Part shown: in pieces, positions 16,778 through 24,197 of the stretch
How positions within the stretch are numbered: the stretch's first letter is position 1
How the letters are laid out: each line of letters opens with the position of its first letter
Assembly (NCBI RefSeq): GCF_003010935.1
Contig: NZ_PGGN01000004.1
Coordinates: 1-64,000, forward strand
Reading direction: 5' to 3'
From: Phyllobacterium endophyticum
GTDB taxonomy: Bacteria > Pseudomonadota > Alphaproteobacteria > Rhizobiales > Rhizobiaceae
Length of the DNA stretch: 64,000 nt
Notes under the pieces: generated by a model
Seen by the model: the letters and a program-made list of their open reading frames with translations, nothing else
Told to the model about the DNA's origin: nothing
Databases searched by the model: none
Position numbers and translations under genes: made by a program

Positions 16778-18862
16778 TTGAACGCACCCGTCAAAGCACC
16801 GGAGGCAACGGCAAAGGAAGCTCTCGTTCTCTTTATGCCGTCTGGCAAGCGCGGACGTTTTGCAGTCGGCACGCCGATATTGGAAGCTGCCCGCACGCTC
16901 GGCGTATATGTTGAAAGCGTATGCGGTGGACGCGGCATTTGCGGGCGCTGCCAGGTAGAAGTCCAGGAGGGCCGTTTTGCCAAGCACGGCATCACTTCCT
17001 CCAACGATCATATTTCCGAGTTTGGGCCGAAAGAACAACGTTATGCGGAAAAGCGTGATTTAAAGCAAGGCAGGCGCCTCTCCTGCTCTGCCACCATTCT
17101 AGGCGATCTTGTCGTCGACGTTCCGCAGGACGTGCAGATCAATGCCCAAGTCGTTCGCAAAGACGTCGATACCCGCGTCATCGAGCGCAATCCAGCCGTT
17201 CGCATGTGCTATGTCGAGGTGGAAGAACCGGATATGCACAAGCCGCTGGGCGATCTTGACCGGTTGAAGATAGCCCTTGAGAACGAATGGGGCGTGCGTA
17301 ATCTAAACGTGGATGCTTATCTTCTGGCAAACGTGCAGCAGATCCTCCGCAAAGGCGAATGGGGCGTGACCGCCGCTATCCATCACGATGAAGAAACCGA
17401 TCGTCCAACCATGATCGGACTCTGGCCGGGTTTGAAGAACGAAGCCTATGGCATCGCCTGCGACATCGGCTCGACCACGATCGCAATGCATCTCTCGTCG
17501 CTTCTCTCGGTGCGGACAATTGCATCGGCTGGTACATCCAACCCCCAGATACGCTTCGGCGAAGATCTGATGAGCCGCGTTTCATACGTGATGATGAATC
17601 CGGATGGCCGCGAGGGCATGACACTCGCGGTTCGCGAGGCAATAAACGGCCTGATCGACAAGGTTTGCCTTGAGGGAGGCGTCGCGCGCGAAGATATCCT
17701 TGACGCTGTATTCGTCGGCAACCCCATCATGCACCACCTCTTTCTTGGCATAGACCCGACGGAACTTGGCGGCGCACCCTTCGCGCTGGCTGTTTCCGGC
17801 GCTGTGCATCTGAAATCTTCCGACATCGGTTTGCCGATGAACCCGGGCACGCGAGTCTATATGCTACCGTGTATTGCGGGGCATGTTGGCGCGGATGCAG
17901 CCGCAGCCACACTGGCGGAAGGCCCGCACCGCCAGGACGAAATGATGCTTCTCGTCGATGTCGGTACCAATGCGGAGATCGTCCTCGGTAACAGGCAGCG
18001 CACGGTTGCCGCGTCCTCCCCCACCGGTCCTGCGTTCGAGGGTGCAGAAATTTCCGGCGGTCAGCGTGCTGCACCCGGCGCCATCGAGCGTGTCCGTATC
18101 GATCCTGTTACGCTGGAGCCAAAATTTCGCGTAATCGGCACCGAGAAATGGTCAGACGAGCCAGGGTTTGAAGAGGCTGTGCAGGCAAGCGGAATTACCG
18201 GCATTTGCGGCTCGGCCATCATCGAAGTCATTGCGGAAATGTATCTATCCGGAATTATCTCGGAGGATGGCGTCGTCGATGGCACCCTCAGCGTGAAATC
18301 GCCCCGTGTCATGGCGAATGGGCGTACCTTCTCTTACCTTTTGCACGAGGGCTCGCCGACGATAACAATCACCCAAAACGACGTGCGCGCGATCCAGCTT
18401 GCCAAGGCGGCGCTTTATGCCGGCGTGAAGCTCCTCATGGACAAGTTAGGTATCGATCATGTCGATCAAATCCGTTTTGCCGGGGCTTTCGGTTCATTCA
18501 TCGATCCGAAATATGCCATGGTTCTTGGCCTGATCCCGGATTGCGATCTGGACAAGGTGCAAGCCGTCGGCAATGCTGCTGGCACAGGTGCCCGTATGGC
18601 CCTGCTCAATCGCAACTATCGCCGCGAAATCGAGGCTACCGTCACGCGCATCGAGAAAATCGAGACGGCGCTGGAGCCAAAGTTCCAGGAACATTTCGTC
18701 TACGCCATGGCGATGCCCAACAAGATCGACCCGTTTCCAAAATTATCGATGGCAGTCACGTTGCCGCCCCGCAAGAACGTCAGCGAGGACGGTGTCGCAG
18801 GCGATGCGTCTCCGCGCAGGCGCTCCCGTGAAGATCGGGCCGCAAGGCGTTCACGCGAATAG
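16778..18862 (+). CDS. RACo-like ASKHA-family reductive activator of corrinoid proteins with N-terminal 2Fe-2S domain
   Basis: 694 residues, beginning with TTG at 16778, which has GGAG nine bases upstream; no ATG fits. Residues about 15-110 are a plant-type 2Fe-2S ferredoxin domain with CGGRGICGRCQ and a later Cys (LSCSATI). A linker and middle domain follow, then from about residue 225 an actin-like ATPase (DUF4445) with YGIACDIGSTTIAMHL and LLVDVGTNAEIVLG phosphate loops. This is the RACo/RamA-like class that uses ATP to push an electron into inactive Co(II) corrinoid proteins. The C-terminus is Arg-rich (SPRRRSREDRAARRSRE). It lies directly after the methyltransferase genes and would be the repair enzyme for the corrinoid protein at 11324-12022. 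Confidence 0.9.
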   Translation: MNAPVKAPEATAKEALVLFMPSGKRGRFAVGTPILEAARTLGVYVESVCGGRGICGRCQVEVQEGRFAKHGITSSNDHISEFGPKEQRYAEKRDLKQGRRLSCSATILGDLVVDVPQDVQINAQVVRKDVDTRVIERNPAVRMCYVEVEEPDMHKPLGDLDRLKIALENEWGVRNLNVDAYLLANVQQILRKGEWGVTAAIHHDEETDRPTMIGLWPGLKNEAYGIACDIGSTTIAMHLSSLLSVRTIASAGTSNPQIRFGEDLMSRVSYVMMNPDGREGMTLAVREAINGLIDKVCLEGGVAREDILDAVFVGNPIMHHLFLGIDPTELGGAPFALAVSGAVHLKSSDIGLPMNPGTRVYMLPCIAGHVGADAAAATLAEGPHRQDEMMLLVDVGTNAEIVLGNRQRTVAASSPTGPAFEGAEISGGQRAAPGAIERVRIDPVTLEPKFRVIGTEKWSDEPGFEEAVQASGITGICGSAIIEVIAEMYLSGIISEDGVVDGTLSVKSPRVMANGRTFSYLLHEGSPTITITQNDVRAIQLAKAALYAGVKLLMDKLGIDHVDQIRFAGAFGSFIDPKYAMVLGLIPDCDLDKVQAVGNAAGTGARMALLNRNYRREIEATVTRIEKIETALEPKFQEHFVYAMAMPNKIDPFPKLSMAVTLPPRKNVSEDGVAGDASPRRRSREDRAARRSRE

Positions 18863-18927
18863 CTTTGTGGGCAGGGAGTTTTCCGCTATCAAACATCCAC
18901 GATGATTGATTCCGGAAATAGCTTGCC

Positions 18928-19839
18928 ATGATAGCCTGCTTTGACATTGGCGGTTCTGCCATCAAAGGCGCGATCGCCTATTCGCCTGAAGATATAAGGC
19001 CGCTGCCGAAGGTCCCGACGCCGCTCGACGACTTTGATGCATTCGCATCAGCTTTAGCCAAGATAGCAGCCGATGGCGGTGCCGATCCCACTGGCTTGAT
19101 ATCAATCTCAATAGCTGGGGTCGTCGATTCCGATACCGGCAAAATCACCTGTGCCAACATTCCATGCATACATGGACGGACATTGGTCGCCGACCTCAGC
19201 GCCAGGCTACAAAGACCAGTACTGGTGGCCAATGATGCGGATTGCTTTGCGCTCTCGGAAGCTGTCGTTGGCGCGGGACGCGAGCACCGCGTCGTGTTTG
19301 GTGTCATCCTCGGAACAGGTGTCGGCGGCGGCATCGTCATCGACGGAAAGATTCACGAAGGCGCAGGCGGTTTTGCCGGCGAATGGGGCCATGGGCCTGT
19401 CTCGGCTACGTTGGCGGGAAATCCGCCGATAGCAATTCCCCGATATGCCTGCGGCTGCGGTCAGGTCGGCTGCGTCGACCCAGTCGGCGCCGCGCGAGGC
19501 ATGGAACGGTTGCATACGCATCTGCATGGCGTGAACCTGACGAGTACTGCCATAATGGTCGCCTGGAATGCCGGCGACGCAGCAGCCGAACGTACCATAG
19601 AGGTCTATATCGACATCGTCAGTGGCCCGCTTGCGATGACGATCAATATCGTGGGCGCGTCTATCGTGCCGGTGGGCGGGGGGCTGGCCAATTCTGTTGA
19701 GCTTGTCCAGCGGCTTGACGAGGCAGTGCGCGCGCGCATCCTGCGAAAAACCGGCCAACCGCTGGTCGTGCCGGCAGAATTGAAGATTGAACCCGGTCTC
19801 ATTGGCGCAGGTGTTCTAGGACTGATGGGAATTCGCTGA
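18928..19839 (+). CDS. ROK-family sugar kinase (N-acetylglucosamine kinase-like)
   Basis: 303 residues. ROK features are clear: CFDIGGSAIKGA (phosphate 1 motif), the VANDADCFAL catalytic-Asp segment, GTGVGGGIV, the EWGHGP motif, and the zinc-binding CGCGQVGCVD. This set is typical of bacterial N-acetylglucosamine or fructokinase-like ROK kinases rather than repressors, as there is no DNA-binding domain. The stop overlaps the start of the CutC-like gene by one base (TGATG), so the two are translationally coupled. The sugar is uncertain; no transporter is adjacent, and a link to the methylamine genes is not evident. Confidence 0.85.
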   Translation: MIACFDIGGSAIKGAIAYSPEDIRPLPKVPTPLDDFDAFASALAKIAADGGADPTGLISISIAGVVDSDTGKITCANIPCIHGRTLVADLSARLQRPVLVANDADCFALSEAVVGAGREHRVVFGVILGTGVGGGIVIDGKIHEGAGGFAGEWGHGPVSATLAGNPPIAIPRYACGCGQVGCVDPVGAARGMERLHTHLHGVNLTSTAIMVAWNAGDAAAERTIEVYIDIVSGPLAMTINIVGASIVPVGGGLANSVELVQRLDEAVRARILRKTGQPLVVPAELKIEPGLIGAGVLGLMGIR

Positions 19840-20564
19840 TGAGCATTCTGCTGGAAGTCTGCGTTGACAGTCCCAGCGGGCTGGCGGCGGCTATCTCCGG
19901 AGGGGCCGACCGCATTGAACTCTGTTCTGCGCTTGAGCTCGGTGGGTTGACGCCAACATCGGGTCTCGTAGGACAGGCCGCACTAGCACCAGTTCCAGTC
20001 TACGCCATGATCCGGCCACGGCCCGGAAATTTCGTCTTTGGTGAAGCCGATATCGACGCGATGCTGCGCGAAATCGACGTGGTGCGTTCTGCCGGTTTGG
20101 CGGGTGTGGTCTTCGGTGCAAATCACGCCAGCGGTCAGCTGGAACATACCACTCTCGAACGCCTCATCAGGCAATGCGACGGTTTGGGTGTTACGCTCCA
20201 CCGCTCGTTCGATCTCGTGCCGGACCTTGCCGAAGCTGTGAATATGGCTGTCGACCTCGGATTCGAACGTGTTCTGACATCGGGCCGAGCGCTCACGTCC
20301 CTTGCCGGGCTGGACGACCTGGAAAAGACATTCCAACTCGCAGCCGGCAGGATCAAAATCATGCCAGGCTCCGGCATCAACATCGATAATGTCGACCTGC
20401 TGCTACAGCGCGTCCCCTTCACAGAAATTCACGCATCGTGCGCCGCAGCCGTCAAGCCACTCAGCGAAGCCGCAGCGAGGCTCGGTTTCGAAACCGGCGC
20501 GCGCAAGCAGACCAGCATAGAACTGGTTAGAGCACTGAAGAATTATTGCGTTGCGATCAGTTGA
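19839..20564 (+). CDS. CutC-family protein
   Basis: 241 residues with the CutC signature: LLEVCVDSPSGLAAAISGGADRIELC (in the family's N-terminal strand and helix), GGLTPTSGL, YAMIRPRPGNFVF, and TSGRALTSLAGL. CutC is a TIM-barrel protein once named for copper tolerance, but its role in copper is now doubted. Here it overlaps the ROK kinase gene by one base, so it may act on a sugar-derived compound. No copper-responsive or copper-binding genes are near. Confidence 0.88.
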   Translation: MSILLEVCVDSPSGLAAAISGGADRIELCSALELGGLTPTSGLVGQAALAPVPVYAMIRPRPGNFVFGEADIDAMLREIDVVRSAGLAGVVFGANHASGQLEHTTLERLIRQCDGLGVTLHRSFDLVPDLAEAVNMAVDLGFERVLTSGRALTSLAGLDDLEKTFQLAAGRIKIMPGSGINIDNVDLLLQRVPFTEIHASCAAAVKPLSEAAARLGFETGARKQTSIELVRALKNYCVAIS

Positions 20565-20605
20565 GCGGAAAAACCGTAACGTACGTGGAGAGACGACGAC
20601 ACGCC

Positions 20606-21514
20606 CTAGCAGCTGAGCTTGCCAGTCCGCTCGTAGCCTTCAAAATAAACGCGCAAGTGCTGGGCAACCGCTTTGACATGCGCAGCGGCATTCTTCGCGA
20701 CAAGCATGCCGAGCTTGGATTCGCCTAGCGGCGGCAAGCCATGTTCGGCGCCGAGCTGGACCATGTTGTCTTCCAGGAGAAACTTCGAGAAAGGTGCGAC
20801 GGCAAGATCGGCAACGATGGCGGCACGTTGTCCCATCGTGTGCGCACTCATATAGGCGACGCGATACTCGCGACCTGCGCTCTCGAGCGCACTGATCGCA
20901 TTGGCACGCCAGATGCACCCCTCTTCCCACATGGAAAGCGGCAGCGGATTGCGCTCATGGGCATTGCCGCATTTGGCTCCCGCCCAGATGATTTCTTCAG
21001 TCATGAGCACTTCTATGTCATCAACCTTTGCAAGTGTCTCATTGACATTGACCAGAGTGACGTCGAGGCGTTGCTCGTCGAGGCGCTTGCGAAGGTTGTT
21101 GCTCTGGTCGATGACCACATCGACGGTCACGTCCGGATGGGATTCGGCAAATCGTTTCAGAACGAACGGTAACACTTTCTCGCCAACGTCATCCGGCGCA
21201 CCAAGGCGCACGACGCCTGAAACGGTAGGCGCGATGAATTTGGCAACTGTTTCGCGGTTGAGAGCAAGCATGCGCCTCGCGTAACCAAGTAGAACTTCAC
21301 CGCTCGGTGTCAGTCTGACAGATCGCGCATCCCGCTCGAGCAAAACATGCCCGAGTGTTTCCTCCAGTTTCTTGATCTGCATGGAAACAGCCGAGGGCGT
21401 GCGGAACACGGCATTGGCAGCACTTGAAAAACTACCCGTCTCGGCGATCATCGCGAATGTGCGCAGGACGTCGAGATCCAGTATCGGGATCGGATGATGC
21501 ATCGGGGCTGACAT
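20606..21514 (-). CDS. LysR-family transcriptional regulator
   Basis: 302 residues from ATG 21514, with AAGGAG eight bases upstream; a TTG one codon earlier is not favoured. Residues about 10-70 form the winged HTH (LDVLRTFAMIAETGSFSSAA, then TPSAVSMQIKKLEETLG), followed by a typical periplasmic-binding-like effector domain. It is divergent from a DUF1127 gene, 140 bases away, and a T-N11-A inverted repeat lies between them. It may control its own gene and the DUF1127 gene; its inducer is unknown. Confidence 0.9.
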   Translation of the reverse strand: MSAPMHHPIPILDLDVLRTFAMIAETGSFSSAANAVFRTPSAVSMQIKKLEETLGHVLLERDARSVRLTPSGEVLLGYARRMLALNRETVAKFIAPTVSGVVRLGAPDDVGEKVLPFVLKRFAESHPDVTVDVVIDQSNNLRKRLDEQRLDVTLVNVNETLAKVDDIEVLMTEEIIWAGAKCGNAHERNPLPLSMWEEGCIWRANAISALESAGREYRVAYMSAHTMGQRAAIVADLAVAPFSKFLLEDNMVQLGAEHGLPPLGESKLGMLVAKNAAAHVKAVAQHLRVYFEGYERTGKLSC

Positions 21515-21566
21515 CAAGCATTCTCCTTCATCAATTTTTCTGAAACATAATGTTCCTCAATTTCGT

Positions 21567-21581
21567 TTGATTGAACATCAA
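21567..21581. promoter_or_regulatory. Candidate LysR-type binding box
   Basis: TTGAT-TGAAC-ATCAA is a perfect 5-base inverted repeat containing the T-N11-A pattern (21568-21580). It lies midway between the divergent LysR gene and the DUF1127 gene, where LysR proteins normally bind. Confidence 0.55.
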
Positions 21582-21654
21582 GACGGTGAGATAGTCAAGC
21601 TTATGAAGCCGGGAGCAAACAAAATGGCTTCCTTAATGGAGAAGGAGAAGGAAA

Positions 21655-21915
21655 ATGAGCACCTGTGACGAATTCTATCAAAGAAGCTCGAGCAGTCTTG
21701 CCGAACGATTCGTAACGTCAATCTCGGATTTCGCCACGCATCTGGCTCAACGTGTTGAGACTGCGCGCGAGATTTTCATCAGGCAACGTCGCCTGCGTGC
21801 TACGGAAACGGCCTTGGATGGGTTGCCGGACCATATGCGTTGCGACATTGGTTGGCCGGACCTCTACGAGCGCCAGGTCGGTGAACGCGATGAGCTCGGC
21901 AAAGCGCGGTCATAG
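21655..21915 (+). CDS. DUF1127-domain small protein
   Basis: 86 residues, with a good ribosome site (AAGGAGAAGGAAA). The C-terminal half (LDGLPDHMRCDIGWPDLYER) matches the short DUF1127 motif 'L-x-x-L-x-D-x-x-L-x-D-I-G' found in many Rhizobiales proteins. Small DUF1127 proteins have been linked to RNA turnover and to phosphate and carbon metabolism in Agrobacterium, but this one is longer than the minimal type. It is divergent from the LysR gene and ends in a strong terminator, so it forms a single-gene unit. Confidence 0.75.
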   Translation: MSTCDEFYQRSSSSLAERFVTSISDFATHLAQRVETAREIFIRQRRLRATETALDGLPDHMRCDIGWPDLYERQVGERDELGKARS

Positions 21916-21936
21916 ATCATGAAGCACTCCAAGCCA

Positions 21937-21973
21937 GGGAGCAGATAATCTCCATCTGCTCCCTTTTATTTTT
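21937..21973 (+). terminator. Rho-independent terminator of the DUF1127 gene
   Basis: GGGAGCAGAT and ATCTGCTCCC form a perfect 10-base stem with a 7-base loop, directly followed by TTTTATTTTT. Confidence 0.9.
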
Positions 21974-22134
21974 ATGTCATACCTGCGCGTTTGCGACACA
22001 CGTTTCTCTCTTCCATTTAGAATAATTCTATGGTTCTATCTGCAAAAAAGCTCTAGAGACCACGCCCGTAAGTTGAAGTTGTTACTTCAGTTGCGACATG
22101 GCCTTAAAGCCAGATACGGGAACCTGGAATCACC

Positions 22135-23133
22135 ATGGATCACATTGGTCTCAATAAGCGCTCTTTCGTTTTTTTCCTCGTGCCGAATTTTTCGATGATC
22201 GCGTTTGCGACAGCCATCGAGCCGCTGCGGATCGCCAATCGCATGCTCGGGTACGAAGCCTATCGTTGGCGGCTGGCATCCGTAGACGCAAAGCCCGTTA
22301 CTGCCTCCAACGGCGTTGAATGCGCGGCCAATTCCTCTCTTGAAGACGAACGCCGGTATCTGACAGGCGAAGAACGGCCCTCGATGGTTTTCGTTTGTGC
22401 TGGTGTTCATGTGGAGAAGTTCCAGAACAAATCGGTATTCGCCTGGCTTCGCGAAGAATTCAATCGGGGCGTTGCCGTGGGAGGACTGTGCACCGGCGCA
22501 CATATCCTGGCGGCTGCCGGGCTGCTTTCGGGCAAGCGCTGCGCCATCCATTGGGAGAACCTGCCCGGATTTGCCGAGGCATTTCCAAAAGCCGATGTAT
22601 ATGCCGACCTGTTCGAGGTCGATGGCAATATCTATACCTGTGCCGGCGGAACCGCAGCGCTGGACATGATGCTGAAGCTTATCGGCGATGATTTTGGCGA
22701 CAATATTGTCAACCGGGTCTGCGAACAGGCATTGACCGACCGTGTGCGCAGTCCTCATGACCGTCAGCGACTGCCGTTACGTGCACGTCTGGGCGTCCAA
22801 AACTCCAAAGTACTGACCATCATCGAATTGATGGAAGCCCGGCTCTCGGAACCGTTGTCGTTAATCGAGATTGCAGACCATGTGGGCCTGTCCCGGCGGC
22901 AAATAGAGCGGCTATTCCGGCAGGAAATGGGCCGTTCCCCTGCCCGTTACTACCTGGAAATCCGCCTTGATCGGGCCCGCCACCTGTTGATCCAGTCGTC
23001 CATGCCGATCGTGGAAGTGGCGGTAGCGTGCGGATTTGTGTCGGCATCGCATTTTTCCAAGTGCTACCGCGAGCTTTACGGCCGCTCGCCCCAGCAGGAA
23101 CGCGCCGACCGCAAGCAGTTGATGGCGGCCTGA
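22135..23133 (+). CDS. GlxA-family AraC-type regulator with DJ-1/PfpI domain (GbdR/CdhR-like)
   Basis: 332 residues. Residues about 10-190 are a DJ-1/PfpI (class I glutamine amidotransferase-like) sensor domain, with the nucleophile-elbow region VGGLCTGAHILAAAG. Residues about 225-325 are an AraC double HTH (LIEIADHVGLSRRQIERLF and IVEVAVACGFVSASHFSKCY). In Pseudomonas this architecture includes GbdR and CdhR, which sense glycine betaine/dimethylglycine and carnitine. Placement about 1 kb from a DMGDH-like gene and in a quaternary-amine region supports a similar role here. The ligand and targets are inferred. Confidence 0.88.
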   Translation: MDHIGLNKRSFVFFLVPNFSMIAFATAIEPLRIANRMLGYEAYRWRLASVDAKPVTASNGVECAANSSLEDERRYLTGEERPSMVFVCAGVHVEKFQNKSVFAWLREEFNRGVAVGGLCTGAHILAAAGLLSGKRCAIHWENLPGFAEAFPKADVYADLFEVDGNIYTCAGGTAALDMMLKLIGDDFGDNIVNRVCEQALTDRVRSPHDRQRLPLRARLGVQNSKVLTIIELMEARLSEPLSLIEIADHVGLSRRQIERLFRQEMGRSPARYYLEIRLDRARHLLIQSSMPIVEVAVACGFVSASHFSKCYRELYGRSPQQERADRKQLMAA

Positions 23134-23219
23134 GGCCGCTCCAGATCCTATGTGGATGTGAATGGTGGGACGCTCACTGGAGCGAAATAAGACACTAGTT
23201 ACAAGCAAATACGGTAGAA

Positions 23220-24071
23220 TTAACGGGATTCCCAATCCTGCATCCGCCTCTGCCAAATCCGCTCACCGGAGAGACAATCTATCTGCGGTTTGTCCTGCAC
23301 GAGCACCAGCGGCCACGCGTGCCCTGGCTTCCATTCTGCCCTCTGCATCAGAGGGGTGACGCCAGCCAGTTCCAGAACCAGTTTGCGGCGCACAGCCTCG
23401 GGAAACTGATCCCAGGAATTGACCGGTATCATGAACGCCCCCGGTCCGCCGATAACGCAATTGCTGTAGTATAAATCGAGGTCCTTCACGGCCCAGTCGG
23501 AGTAGAAGTCTCCGCGTGTCATCAACGGCAATCCGTTGATCGTTATGCCCTTGGCAACTGCCTGGTCGCGTGCGTCAGCCACTGGCCTGCCATTGTTGTT
23601 CGCGCCGTCGCCTGAAACGTCGATGACCTTTCTCAAGGCCTTGAAGCCATTGTCGTCAAAGAGCGTGCTGCCGAAATCGATGGCGCCTGAAATAGATGTC
23701 CGGCTCTGCGTCGAGGGGATCGGCTGATCGAGAGCAGCAGCCAACTTTTCGGCGGAATCCGCGCCGTCCACCAATGTCCAGGGCACTATGATCCGCTGCA
23801 CGTTGGACCCGGCCCATTCGACATAGGTGATCGCCACGCGGCCGTGTATCCCGTCGCGGATCGCATCTATGACTTCCTTGCGGCGGAATGCGGCAACATA
23901 GCCGTCGCGCTGGATCTTCTGTTCGAAGGTTTCCATGGACCTCGATGCATCGACTGCCAGAACCAACTCCACGTCGACATCGATATCGGCTGATTGTGCG
24001 CGCGTGGAAAAACTGGCCAACAGAGCCGCCAGTGACAGAAAACTACAAAGAGCCTTCATGCGCGATGACAT
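23220..24071 (-). CDS. DUF1194 protein (exported, von Willebrand factor A-like)
   Basis: 283 residues from ATG 24071. An N-terminal signal peptide (KALCSFLSLAALLASFSTRAQSA) is followed by VDVELVLAVDASRSM, which carries the D-x-S-x-S metal-ion-dependent adhesion site of VWA folds, and later VIDVSGDGANN. This is the DUF1194 pattern, common in Rhizobiales and exported to the periplasm. The function is unknown. It is convergent with the GlxA regulator and has no evident link to the neighbouring genes. Confidence 0.82.
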   Translation of the reverse strand: MSSRMKALCSFLSLAALLASFSTRAQSADIDVDVELVLAVDASRSMETFEQKIQRDGYVAAFRRKEVIDAIRDGIHGRVAITYVEWAGSNVQRIIVPWTLVDGADSAEKLAAALDQPIPSTQSRTSISGAIDFGSTLFDDNGFKALRKVIDVSGDGANNNGRPVADARDQAVAKGITINGLPLMTRGDFYSDWAVKDLDLYYSNCVIGGPGAFMIPVNSWDQFPEAVRRKLVLELAGVTPLMQRAEWKPGHAWPLVLVQDKPQIDCLSGERIWQRRMQDWESR

Positions 24072-24151
24072 GAATCGAGTGTAACTCAAATCGCCCGAAC
24101 GCAAAGCAACTTCCAGGCCGATCACACTGTGTTGAACAAAGCTGCGAACGG

Positions 24152-24177
24152 GAAATGGCGCCTCTTGGCGCCATTTC
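24152..24177 (-). terminator. Hairpin terminator of the DMGDH-like gene
   Basis: GAAATGGCGCC and GGCGCCATTTC form a perfect 11-base stem with a 4-base loop, 21 bases past the stop codon on the minus strand. There is only a short T-rich tail. Confidence 0.65.
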
Positions 24178-24197
24178 TCGATTTAGACACGGATGGG

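Noticed and set aside
23137-23184. CGCTCCAG and CTGGAGCG, an 8-base inverted repeat with a 32-base loop after the GlxA regulator gene.
   Set aside because: The loop is too long for a reliable terminator and no T-run follows.
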